A stretch of 14,127 nt of DNA from an uncultured Bacteroidales bacterium (GTDB lineage Bacteria; Bacteroidota; Bacteroidia; Bacteroidales; UBA932): contig CABQAB010000021.1 of NCBI GenBank assembly GCA_902461985.1, positions 1-14,127 of the forward strand, in the 5' to 3' direction. Each line of letters starts with the position of its first letter. Position 1 is the stretch's first letter. Under the pieces are notes generated by a model. That model was not told the origin of the DNA. It was given only the letters and a program-made list of their open reading frames with translations, and ran no database searches. The position numbers were made by a program, and so were the translations under genes. Shown here one piece after another: positions 6,025-13,889 of the stretch.

Positions 6025-7633
6025 TTTTGCCACAGATATTTCTAAAACATTCAAGTCTATCCGTTAAGGAAAGATAGTTTATAAACAACAGCCTCAAGAC
6101 GGCCTTCAAGGACCTGCAGTCAGGCGAACTCAAGTCAGCCCAAAGAATCATCACGAAGGCCGATTCGTTTTCCATACCGGGCATAGTGCGTCCTACGCCG
6201 GCGTTGATGTAGGTAGGGTCGGTGATGGTGTAGATTGTCCCGTCACATTTAACATAGTCTCCGTGCGCTCCGTCCCGGAAAGCCACGGCTGCGGCGAGGT
6301 GACGCGGGTAGAGAACAAGCGCGACAGGAAGACCGACAAGGTCACGGACGAGTCTCGAAAATAGGACAGCCCTGTCCTCACAATCCGAATACGGATAGTA
6401 AAGCGTTTCTTCGGGATAGAACCCTCTGTTGGACACGCCACAGGCTTCTATGTCAGTTTTGTATTCAAAAGCAGTCTGCACGAAATTGAGAATGATTTCC
6501 ACCTTGTCCAGTTCGTTTTTCCCTTCTAAGGACGCATTAAGTGCGGGATAGAGAGTCCGGACTACCGTTTCATCCATGGGAAAAGAAGCGAGATAGGCAT
6601 AGAAAGTCTCATAGTCATTGCCGAAGTACCCCTGAGGATAATTGTCGTACAATTCAATCAGACTGAGATTGACGGAGACATCCGCTTTGGCGTTCCTGTA
6701 GAATTCTGAAGCCAGAGTTCGCGGTTCGGACGGCTTTTCAGCAAGACATATAGGATGCTCCGGTATGAATCTCATAGGCAATGTGCCCGTGAACTCTCCT
6801 GCGACTATCCATATTGAACCGCTGCTTGCACAATCAATATCATAATATCTCACGTTGTTGATTGTGTAGTAAGCCGCATTGACAAGACATATATCCGTGG
6901 CAAGGAAGAGATAAAGGTCATCTGAATTGTCCCTTCCCAACCTTACGTCATATCCGAACTGCGTCAGTATGAATGCCCGCAGCAGGATTCTGTCATTCCT
7001 TTCCGGATATACAGCAGCTGCGAACTCCTTGAGAATATTGGCTAACTGCCAGTCGCACAGAGAGAATTCGTCCCTGATTCCCAACAGATCCGAAAGCATG
7101 GGGTTGAAGTCGTCAGAACTCATCCTTCTCCAGAAATCAGCCACAGCAGACTCGTCTGAAGACTGGAGATGCGGCAGTTTTGTCTTGTCGAGCCGGACCG
7201 GACAGCAGGCATAGTCTGTACAGACCATGACATACGGATAATCATCCGGCACGTCTCCGTCGATGACAACCGGTTCCGGCGCAGGTGACGGTTTGCGTTT
7301 CGGCAGAAGCCCGTCTATCGGCTGCGGATTCGGTACGACTGGTTTGATTTTGTCCTCCTCAGGCATTTCGATAGGCCTGACAGGATTGATGTCAGGTGCC
7401 TTTACGGCCGAATGGGCCTGCATCCACACCCATTTGCGCCGGAGCATCAGCTCGTATGCCGCATTCCTCTCCGCCTTGAACTCGGCCATAGCCTGCTCCT
7501 GCCGGTTCTTGAATGCCTGCAGTTTTTCAGTCCTTGCTTTCTCGAAATCGGAAAACCGCTCGTTGCTTTGCGCGGCTGAGAGGACAGGAACTGCAGACAG
7601 AATTATTGTCGCGAGAAAAAAGTCAACTTTCAT
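6017..7633 (-). CDS. Secreted transglutaminase-like protein with an atypical C-terminal tail
   Basis: A 538-residue exported protein, last gene of the envelope operon. A signal peptide ends around VLSAAQS (15-23). A charged helical segment (24-70, rich in K, E, R) and a proline-rich linker (79-122) follow. The C-terminal domain is transglutaminase-like, with Cys418 in YSDCEDRA, His445 in RHLAAAV and Asp472 in TDPTY, the papain-like catalytic set. The family includes peptidases and cross-linking enzymes; the substrate is unknown. The start is the ATG at 7633, two bases after the stop of the preceding gene; an in-frame TTG two codons earlier is less likely. From about residue 499 the frame enters a 41-bp fragment matching the methyltransferase gene, read antisense, and ends inside the cassette promoter. 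The native protein probably ended near VMILW. Confidence 0.8.
   Translation of the reverse strand: MKVDFFLATIILSAVPVLSAAQSNERFSDFEKARTEKLQAFKNRQEQAMAEFKAERNAAYELMLRRKWVWMQAHSAVKAPDINPVRPIEMPEEDKIKPVVPNPQPIDGLLPKRKPSPAPEPVVIDGDVPDDYPYVMVCTDYACCPVRLDKTKLPHLQSSDESAVADFWRRMSSDDFNPMLSDLLGIRDEFSLCDWQLANILKEFAAAVYPERNDRILLRAFILTQFGYDVRLGRDNSDDLYLFLATDICLVNAAYYTINNVRYYDIDCASSGSIWIVAGEFTGTLPMRFIPEHPICLAEKPSEPRTLASEFYRNAKADVSVNLSLIELYDNYPQGYFGNDYETFYAYLASFPMDETVVRTLYPALNASLEGKNELDKVEIILNFVQTAFEYKTDIEACGVSNRGFYPEETLYYPYSDCEDRAVLFSRLVRDLVGLPVALVLYPRHLAAAVAFRDGAHGDYVKCDGTIYTITDPTYINAGVGRTMPGMENESAFVMILWADLSSPDCRSLKAVLRLLFINYLSLTDRLECFRNICGKIC
6091..6131 (+). repeat. 41-bp direct repeat, right copy (inside transglutaminase 3' end)
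   Basis: Partner of 4172-4212, 39/41 identical, same orientation. Read on the plus strand it still encodes LKTAFKDLQSGEL, the methyltransferase C-terminal segment, but it has no such gene around it. On the minus strand it is translated as the tail of the transglutaminase ORF (about residues 502-515). Confidence 0.9.
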
Positions 7634-7635
7634 AA

Positions 7636-10600
7636 TCAATCGAATATATTTACGTCAAGTCCGCCGAGCAGAGGAATAAGCCAGCCCCAGGACAATGAAT
7701 GAACCCAGCTCAAGGTAAAGGTCGGGACGAAATTGCCCTGATAAACCTGACATCCTATTCCTATGTCGAACAGTCCTGTTGCAAAATCGAGGTTCGCGAA
7801 ATCAATGCGGATACCGAAGTCTCCCATGAATTCGCTGTTCTGGACTCCCATTCCACCATAGAGAAAGAGGTCGAAATCGTCGGATATGTCAGGCAGGCAA
7901 CTGAACATGGGGCCGGCGGCTATTGAATATCCACCGTCAAAGCCCACGAGGAAAGAACCATACAGTCCCAGCGATGTCGGAGACCATGAATAATAGGCAC
8001 CGGCCATCCATTCGTCTTCGGAGGTGTCGTAGGCGGTGCTCATGCCGAAATAATGATGGGTGTCAGTATATCTATCAAACTGGGCCAGAAGTCCAGGGAA
8101 AAGGGCGAGACCCACGGTCGGCACAGCCTGATCTGAACTGAATTTCGCACCCAGAGTCAAGGAGGCAAAAGAGAAACTGCTGTAGTCATTCCATGCATCG
8201 ATGTTGAAACGGAAGCCGGTATCTACCATCCATCTCCACTTCATAGATTTGAAAAGAGGGTCGGGAGTGAAGAAATAGTTGTCCTCATATTTTGCGCCTA
8301 TTCCTGCATAGAACTGGAAATCCAGCGCGGAAGAGTCATCCGTGAATCTGAATGTAGGACCAACTGCCATCGACACGCCCAGGTCCGTGGAAAGGGCGAG
8401 AGAGGAATGAAGACCTAAATGATTTCCGATATAATCAAAATTGAGACCTATCCAATGCCTGTCAGCAGAGTCGAAATATTCGGCTTCTTTATATGGGATT
8501 CCGTAGCCGTATGTCATCTCAAGAAAATAACGGCTGAAAGATTCCCTTTCCGAGTACCATCCGGTTGCTGCCCCGATTCCTGGAAAGAGGGAGATACCGG
8601 CCGTAGGTATGATTTTGTCAGAACTTATTTTCGCGCCCAGAGTCAAAGATGCGAAAGAAAACTCACAGCAGTCGTTCCAGTCGTCAATGTTGAATCTCAC
8701 TCCGGCATCGACCATCCATTTCCAGTTGTTGGACTTGAAAAGAGGGTCCTGGACGGGGGAATAAGGGTCGTAGCGGAATCCTAAGCCAGCGTAGACTTGA
8801 AAATCCAGGTCATTCTTGTGCGATGAGGTGCATCTGAGGTTAGGTCCGATTGCCAGAGCGACGTCACCGTTTGCGGTGAAAGCGAACGAAGAATGAAGAC
8901 CTATGTGCGACTGTATGAAATCATAGTTGAGACCGTACCAGTGGGGCGAACGCTTGACTGCCTTGTCGTACTTGTCTGCGTATGAAGAATAGTCCACCTC
9001 GGCGTCACCTTCCATATCCGGGTTTTCGGATGCAGGCGGAACAAACAAGGACGCATCGACTCCTGGGAGACCTCCGAGAGGAAAACCGTATCCGTAGGTG
9101 ATTTCTCCGAAATGGCTTGCAAAAGTCTGGTGCTCGGAAATCCAGTGACGCTTTTTCAGATTGACGAATACATCAGTTGTCCGGCCTTCCTGGATGCTGA
9201 AAGTCCGGTCACTGCTGTAATAGCCTTTTTTGCTCGCCGTCAGATTGTATGTCCCTATTGGCAGTTGTTTTGTGAGAGGCGTAGTGTACAGTTCCCCTGT
9301 ATATCCGTTTCCGGTCAAGATAACGGAAGCGTTTTTCGTGGCTGTTATTTTTGCGGTACCGGTCTTTACGGCAGGGTCGGGAATCCTGATGTCGTTTTCT
9401 TTGCCATAGACCACTTCCGCCCGGATATGTCCGTCATTGTGACCTTCCCTGCTTGAATAAAAGTCGTGCCAGCCTTCGTCCATGGAACCTGACCATGTCG
9501 AAGAATTTGAAAGGAACTCGTGATTGTCTCCATATATCTTTGCATTGGCCCCGGTTGAGAGTTTTACGGACACTTTTCTGCGGCCTTTTTCCAGTCTGAT
9601 GTCCGAAAGAGTCAGTTTCTGGTTATGTGCAATCTCTATTGTCCTGGTCTGAGGGATGTAGCCGTCTTTGGTTATATGCAATGTGTGAGAGCCTATCAGC
9701 AACTCGTTCCTGATGAAAGGGGCTTCTGTTTCAGATCCGGAATCTATGCGGACCATACAGTATTTCGGAACAGTCTGGGTGACTTCCAGCGTTCCGCAAA
9801 GAGGTATTGGAGCATCGACTTCTTTCTTCAAAGTCTGCCCGTCATTGACCGAGAAACCGACGCTCTGCGAACGGTGACCTGCTTTTCTGGATTCAAGTTT
9901 ATGGTTGATGCCGCTGCTGACATTGCCTGTCCATGAGCCTTTGCCTTTGTACTCTCCGTTCACATAGAGTTCAGCCTCGGAATCTGGACAGGTACAGACC
10001 ACCATCCCGAAATTGGCTGAAAGATTTATGTCGACGTTCTTGACGGAGCCGTCTGAAGGAACATTCACCGACACTGTCGCTGGATGCCAGTCTCGTTTCT
10101 GGACAGTCACACTCACGTTCCCGGTTCTGATTTTCTCCGGAATCTTCAGAGGGGTTGTTCCATTGACCCGCTCTCCGTCAATGAACACAAGAGCCCCCGT
10201 GGGATTGGTGTTTATGGAAAGATAACCGTATGCAGGCTCAAGTTTTACCTCCACCGGAGCATTGCTGTCCGAGACTGTGACAGTCATAGTTTTCTCGGTG
10301 TAGAGCGGGTGTGTGATTTTTACGTAATAGTCGCCATAATCGAGCAAACGTGAGAATTTTCCGTCAATGAGATATTCTTTCGATAGCTCGTTCGATGATG
10401 TCTTTCTTATCGCTACTTCGGCATCTTCGGGAAAGATATTCATTTTCAGGTAATTGGATGACTCTATTACTGTAGTTACCGTGTCGAAGCGGACATCGTT
10501 GCGGATAGTAATCCTGTAAACCTTGCCTTGTTTGAGCTCTGCGGGAACGGCTTCCATAGCCTTATATCCCTGACAGGAGAAATAGAGATTCTTTACTTGA

Positions 10601-10884
10601 TAGGGAACATAGAACCAGTATTCTCCGTTGTCTTTCAATTCAGAGTGAATCACAGGAAAACCTCCGACTTCAAGCACGAGACGTGTGTTCTGCGGAAGGG
10701 GATTGGTCAAGGTGACTTTCAGCAGCGCACAGACATTCTCGTTTCTGTCCATTTGTTTGTACGCACGGGCGTCACCATCCATTTCGCGTAATTCGACAGT
10801 TCCCTCAATGTCCATGTCAAGCTGCTGTGCGGACAGAACCGTCGAAATACAAAAAAATATAGAAAACAATATCAGCCTTCTCAT
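7636..10884 (-). CDS. Large exported PEGA-repeat protein with three C-terminal barrel-like repeats
   Basis: A 1082-residue protein with a clear signal peptide (MRRLILFSIFFCISTVLSAQ). Residues about 140-577 consist of tandem beta-rich modules. The clearest PEGA unit is at 218-290 (YGYLSINTNPTGALVFIDGE onward), with weaker ones at about 140-216, 291-360, 363-432, 433-503 and 507-577. Such modules are often found in surface or cell-wall-associated proteins. Residues about 592-1082 contain three related blocks beginning at ITYGYGFP (595), MTYGYGIP (790) and a more diverged one at 945. Blocks 1 and 2 share GLHSS, DPLFKS, FNID.WND and FSFASLTLGAK. Alternating aromatic and glycine-rich strands suggest an outer-membrane beta-barrel or a related repeat sheet. 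It starts one base after the stop of the preceding gene and ends two bases before the next. Function unknown; a surface or periplasmic scaffold is inference. Confidence 0.8.
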   Translation of the reverse strand: MRRLILFSIFFCISTVLSAQQLDMDIEGTVELREMDGDARAYKQMDRNENVCALLKVTLTNPLPQNTRLVLEVGGFPVIHSELKDNGEYWFYVPYQVKNLYFSCQGYKAMEAVPAELKQGKVYRITIRNDVRFDTVTTVIESSNYLKMNIFPEDAEVAIRKTSSNELSKEYLIDGKFSRLLDYGDYYVKITHPLYTEKTMTVTVSDSNAPVEVKLEPAYGYLSINTNPTGALVFIDGERVNGTTPLKIPEKIRTGNVSVTVQKRDWHPATVSVNVPSDGSVKNVDINLSANFGMVVCTCPDSEAELYVNGEYKGKGSWTGNVSSGINHKLESRKAGHRSQSVGFSVNDGQTLKKEVDAPIPLCGTLEVTQTVPKYCMVRIDSGSETEAPFIRNELLIGSHTLHITKDGYIPQTRTIEIAHNQKLTLSDIRLEKGRRKVSVKLSTGANAKIYGDNHEFLSNSSTWSGSMDEGWHDFYSSREGHNDGHIRAEVVYGKENDIRIPDPAVKTGTAKITATKNASVILTGNGYTGELYTTPLTKQLPIGTYNLTASKKGYYSSDRTFSIQEGRTTDVFVNLKKRHWISEHQTFASHFGEITYGYGFPLGGLPGVDASLFVPPASENPDMEGDAEVDYSSYADKYDKAVKRSPHWYGLNYDFIQSHIGLHSSFAFTANGDVALAIGPNLRCTSSHKNDLDFQVYAGLGFRYDPYSPVQDPLFKSNNWKWMVDAGVRFNIDDWNDCCEFSFASLTLGAKISSDKIIPTAGISLFPGIGAATGWYSERESFSRYFLEMTYGYGIPYKEAEYFDSADRHWIGLNFDYIGNHLGLHSSLALSTDLGVSMAVGPTFRFTDDSSALDFQFYAGIGAKYEDNYFFTPDPLFKSMKWRWMVDTGFRFNIDAWNDYSSFSFASLTLGAKFSSDQAVPTVGLALFPGLLAQFDRYTDTHHYFGMSTAYDTSEDEWMAGAYYSWSPTSLGLYGSFLVGFDGGYSIAAGPMFSCLPDISDDFDLFLYGGMGVQNSEFMGDFGIRIDFANLDFATGLFDIGIGCQVYQGNFVPTFTLSWVHSLSWGWLIPLLGGLDVNIFD

Positions 10885-10885
10885 A

Positions 10886-12838
10886 TCACATTGTCGTTAC
10901 ATAATTCCAGTCTTCTTCTGAAGTCTTAGGATTCCATGAACGGAAATATATTTCAGGATTGCGATAATCCTGGAAATCCACGCACAGCAACAGGTAACCG
11001 CTGTCGGAATAGTTGGAAGACCAGTAATCCTGCTTGAGCCTGACGGCATATAGCTCTTCTCCCTTGAGTTGCTGTATTTCAGTGGAAGCGAAACATATGT
11101 TAATGTACTCTTTTGAACAGAAGCTGTGTCTCAGATTGTTCATGTACTGGTTCTTGTTGTAGCGCGTATACTCCACTCTTTCGACAGGTAGTGCGGAATC
11201 CCCTGTTTTCACCTTTACTATGCGTCCGGTAATGATGACGGCGTCGTCCGAAAAAACCGATTCAAGATAGTCGAGCCGTTTCAGGGCGAAGGCGGTGCGG
11301 TAATTTTCAAGGAAATTGATGAGCGTGAGTTTGTGCAGGTCCTCCCATGCCGATTTGCGGAGAATGTCATTGACTGCGACGGAATTGAGAGCGAAATTGA
11401 GATACGAAACCAGCCCGCTTTCTTCATCGAAGAAAAAGACTACGTTTTCAGTGAACTTGCGGTTGCTGTTCGGGAAACTGAACTGCATGGGAACCGCGCG
11501 GCACTGGATTTCGCCGTCGAATTCGAGACAGCATAGCTCCGGACGTTCAAGTATCCTCGCCTTTCCGTATTTGATGATTCTGTCGTAAATATCCCAGCCC
11601 TGTTCATTGAACAAAGGCTTTACTTCATCGTGCTTGCCACTTTCTATTGCATCGAGAACTTGATTTACGGCAGAAATATATTTTCTCGAATCATCAATCC
11701 GGCAGATGCGTCCGGATGCTGAAAGTTCCGACATCGAAGACCGGGGAGCGGCAGATGCAGCCCCGACTGCGGGGGCTGCTTCCGCGAATTCTCTGTGCAT
11801 CCGTTTCGCTTCCGGGACTTTGAATTCATGCTCTTTGTTTTTTAGAGATTTCGTTTCAAGTTTTATCCCGTCAAAATATGAGTCTGAGAACTGTATGATT
11901 TCAAGATACTCAAGTATGGACTTCAATTCCGGGTCCACTGCGGCTTCGTTTTCGAAGGCATATTCCACTTTAACGTTCACGCTTGAAGCCGGACTGTTGA
12001 CCCTGAATTCCAGAGGACCTTTGCCCTCTTTGGCGGATGTCAGTGCACTCCAGTCGATGCCGTCCCAATAGCAATAATCCAATGAAGTGACCGGCCTGCC
12101 TTTATAGTTAACCGAAAGCATGCCTAAAGTCCTATCTCCGGATGAATATCCCCCGAAAGAAAACTCCAGACCATCGAAAATTCCGTGTATTCTCTCAGGT
12201 ATGAACAACTGGGTGGTGACCTGCCTGTCAGTCTCCATAAGATTGTACTTATGGGATGACGGCCTTTGAAGTGTCATGCAAAGCTGCAATGCCCAATAAT
12301 AGTATTTGAGTGCGGTGTCGAAGCGCAGTTCAGATTCCGCCTTTTCCGCTATCTTGAGCATTTCCGTAATTTTGTGTTCCCTTTCCTTGAAACTTCTCTC
12401 TATCTCCGAGACCTCTACATAACGGAGTACACGGAACTTCTTGGGCCCGTTGTCGAGCACAAGTTTGTGACAGTTTACGAGAGTTGCCGAAGACCAGGTG
12501 CTGATTGCCGCTTCCACATTGCGCTGCTCTTTTCCGCCTTCGGATTTTTTGACATCAATGGAGAAATCGGAAGTTACCCTCACTCTAATCTGGTCGCTGA
12601 TTTCAGCCTTGGCGGCGTTGTCTGCCGCCAGACTGCTTTTACCCTCGCCCTCTCCCCAGATATAACGAGGATTGCCGACTATGTCGTTCCTCGTAATCTG
12701 GGCGGAAAGTTCCGTAACTGTCAGTATCAGAACAAATAGAGAAATGACACTTTTTAACAAGCCAAGAGCAGAGTGAGACTCAGTTTCACTCTGCCGTGGC
12801 GAGAAAGGTGGCTTATGAAATAAGAACAGTTTTTTCAT
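10886..12838 (-). CDS. Exported LPP20-like / NTF2-like protein
   Basis: A 650-residue exported protein. The N-terminal region (55-150, from GNPRYIWGEGEGKSSLAADN) resembles LPP20-type domains, like the small lipoprotein encoded just upstream. A helical segment follows (150-190), then beta-rich sequence, an Ala-rich linker (353-365) and a C-terminal NTF2/SnoaL-like region (about 385-640; for example NFLENYRTAFALKRLDYLES then DDAVIITGRIVK). The hydrophobic core of the signal peptide (SVISLFVLILTV, 30-41, cleavage near LSAQ) is preceded by an unusually long stretch of about 28 residues. That stretch, except the first few codons, is a copy of the dispersed repeat also found at 1640-1720. A TTG at 12760-12758 could be an alternative start after the repeat. 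There is no own promoter visible; it follows the lipoprotein gene by 32 bp and abuts the PEGA gene by one base. Confidence 0.7.
   Translation of the reverse strand: MKKLFLFHKPPFSPRQSETESHSALGLLKSVISLFVLILTVTELSAQITRNDIVGNPRYIWGEGEGKSSLAADNAAKAEISDQIRVRVTSDFSIDVKKSEGGKEQRNVEAAISTWSSATLVNCHKLVLDNGPKKFRVLRYVEVSEIERSFKEREHKITEMLKIAEKAESELRFDTALKYYYWALQLCMTLQRPSSHKYNLMETDRQVTTQLFIPERIHGIFDGLEFSFGGYSSGDRTLGMLSVNYKGRPVTSLDYCYWDGIDWSALTSAKEGKGPLEFRVNSPASSVNVKVEYAFENEAAVDPELKSILEYLEIIQFSDSYFDGIKLETKSLKNKEHEFKVPEAKRMHREFAEAAPAVGAASAAPRSSMSELSASGRICRIDDSRKYISAVNQVLDAIESGKHDEVKPLFNEQGWDIYDRIIKYGKARILERPELCCLEFDGEIQCRAVPMQFSFPNSNRKFTENVVFFFDEESGLVSYLNFALNSVAVNDILRKSAWEDLHKLTLINFLENYRTAFALKRLDYLESVFSDDAVIITGRIVKVKTGDSALPVERVEYTRYNKNQYMNNLRHSFCSKEYINICFASTEIQQLKGEELYAVRLKQDYWSSNYSDSGYLLLCVDFQDYRNPEIYFRSWNPKTSEEDWNYVTTM
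12756..12835. repeat. Dispersed repeat, copy 2 (inside a signal-peptide coding region)
   Basis: This is the partner of 1640-1720; the best core GCCGTGGCGAGAAAGGTGGC lies at 12793-12812. It contains the inverted repeat GCAGAGTGA/TCACTCTGC (12768-12776 and 12786-12794). The arms differ from copy 1, yet both copies form a hairpin. On the minus strand it is read in frame as FHKPPFSPRQSETESHSALG at the start of the 650-residue protein. Confidence 0.65.
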
Positions 12839-12870
12839 ATTCTCAAGCCTTGCATTTATTTGGATGCATA

Positions 12871-13485
12871 CTATCGCCCTCTCTGTTCGTAATATTTTTC
12901 AAATCTTTCCTTAAGAGCATTTTCAAATTCTTCGCGATGAAAATCAATTGTCATTTTTTCATCTTCCGAGATAAGATCTTTGATTTTGTTGTTATTTGCT
13001 GCATATTGAGCTATCAAATCGGAGTCTACCTCTACACAGGCATACACAGTGAGTGTCCCATTAGATTCTTTAACAACTGCAGCTTTGACAACCTTGGCTC
13101 CCTGAAGAATTTCTCCGGCTATTTGATCAAATCCGCCTTCATCTCTTTTCTCATTGTCTTTGTCGCCCCTTTTAATGCTCTCGTTATCGTATGATTCTTT
13201 ACCATATTTCCCTTTATAGGCTTTTGCCGCTGATTCCATCTGAGTGGATATAGTCGCTGCCACTTCACTCCGTGCAGCTGCTGCCGCCATTTTATAGGCA
13301 AACCATTCCTCTGTGTCATTGTAAGAACCATAGCCCCTGAGGACCCCTTTAGGAGCGTTCAAGGCATAATCTAATACTTCCTGGCTCGGCGATTTCGGAG
13401 TCTCGGCAACTTTCTTTGATGAACCGCAGGCAAACAGGAGCGGGAGGACGGCTGCGACAGCCGTAATCTGAATGAATCTTTTCAT
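12871..13485 (-). CDS. LPP20-like lipoprotein, first gene of envelope operon
   Basis: A 204-residue predicted lipoprotein. The signal peptide ends with the lipobox LLFAC, so Cys20 would be lipidated, and the mature part begins CGSSKK. Residues about 46-180 resemble the LPP20 family: RGYGSYNDTEEWFAYKMA, then an Ala/Arg-rich helix AAAAARSEVAATISTQ, and a beta strand region VKESNGTLTVYACVEVDSD. A charged low-complexity stretch (93-120, rich in K, D, E, N) lies between. LPP20 proteins are membrane-anchored and mostly of unknown function. It is the promoter-proximal gene of the four-gene operon, and the next gene carries a related domain, so the two products may interact. The start ATG at 13485 is set by the signal peptide. 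Confidence 0.8.
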   Translation of the reverse strand: MKRFIQITAVAAVLPLLFACGSSKKVAETPKSPSQEVLDYALNAPKGVLRGYGSYNDTEEWFAYKMAAAAARSEVAATISTQMESAAKAYKGKYGKESYDNESIKRGDKDNEKRDEGGFDQIAGEILQGAKVVKAAVVKESNGTLTVYACVEVDSDLIAQYAANNNKIKDLISEDEKMTIDFHREEFENALKERFEKYYEQRGR

Positions 13486-13568
13486 GATGGATATTTATTA
13501 AGTAAGTACTTTCAATTCAGCAGCCTAAATCCCCGTCTTCCGTTTCAAGTTCCGAGGATTTTGCGTAG

Positions 13569-13584
13569 TTATCATATATGATAA
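13569..13584. promoter_or_regulatory. 16-bp perfect palindrome, candidate operator
   Basis: TTATCATATATGATAA is fully self-complementary and lies just downstream of the -7 box of the envelope operon, at about +4 to +19 of the predicted transcript. A repressor bound here would block transcription. The adjacent divergent gene encodes a small Xre-type regulator, which makes it the natural candidate; that link is inference. Confidence 0.5.
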
Positions 13585-13592
13585 TCATTTTG

Positions 13593-13623
13593 CAAAAGTA
13601 ATGAATTTTCTTTGTTCTGCAAA
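13593..13623 (-). promoter_or_regulatory. Promoter of the envelope operon
   Basis: TACTTTTG (minus strand, 13600 to 13593) matches TAnnTTTG and TTTG at 13623-13620 lies 19 bp upstream, a full consensus match. The predicted start near 13588 leaves a leader of about 100 nt. On the plus strand I see no comparable promoter for the divergent regulator (best is TTTCTTTG at 13607-13614). Apart from these sites and the palindrome, the 176-bp gap 13486-13661 shows nothing else. Confidence 0.8.
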
Positions 13624-13661
13624 TTTGAACAACAACAATAAACGGGGACAGGCGTTTTCGG

Positions 13662-13877
13662 ATGGACGAAAATTATATCAATATTTTTATCGGCAGAAAA
13701 ATCAGGGAGGCCAGGGTGCAGAAGGGGATTACGCAGCAGATGCTTGCCGATGCCTGTGATATGGAAATCCCCAATCTGTCGAGAATCGAGCACGGCAAAA
13801 CGAACCCGACTGTCAGGACTTTGTTCAAGTTGTGTCAGGCTCTGGATTTTCCGATGCAGGACCTCTTCAGGTTCTGA
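13662..13877 (+). CDS. Small Xre-type HTH regulator, divergent from the envelope operon
   Basis: A 71-residue protein that consists of little more than one Xre/Cro helix-turn-helix domain: GRKIREARVQKGITQQMLAD (12-31), then the recognition segment MEIPNLSRIEHGKTNPTVRT and LFKLCQALDFPMQDLF. The start is the ATG of MDENYINIFI; it has no sensory domain. It faces away from the LPP20-PEGA-transglutaminase operon across a 176-bp region with a perfect palindrome, so it may regulate that operon. It ends 12 bp before the stop of the convergent YbaK gene, with no obvious terminator in between. Confidence 0.88.
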   Translation: MDENYINIFIGRKIREARVQKGITQQMLADACDMEIPNLSRIEHGKTNPTVRTLFKLCQALDFPMQDLFRF

Positions 13878-13889
13878 AACTATTGCGGG

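Noticed and set aside
5959..6054. N-terminal extension of the cassette Xre gene
   Set aside because: The consensus promoter at 5993-6024 lies inside it, and the Xre domain starts naturally at MDEIQ.
4213..6090. Insertion sequence or integrative element with its own recombinase
   Set aside because: None of the three genes is a transposase or integrase, and no terminal inverted repeats are visible. Only the 41-bp direct repeat supports mobility.
7634..7639. TTG start for the transglutaminase gene, two codons before the ATG
   Set aside because: The ATG gives a normal signal peptide and lies two bases after the upstream stop, typical of this operon.
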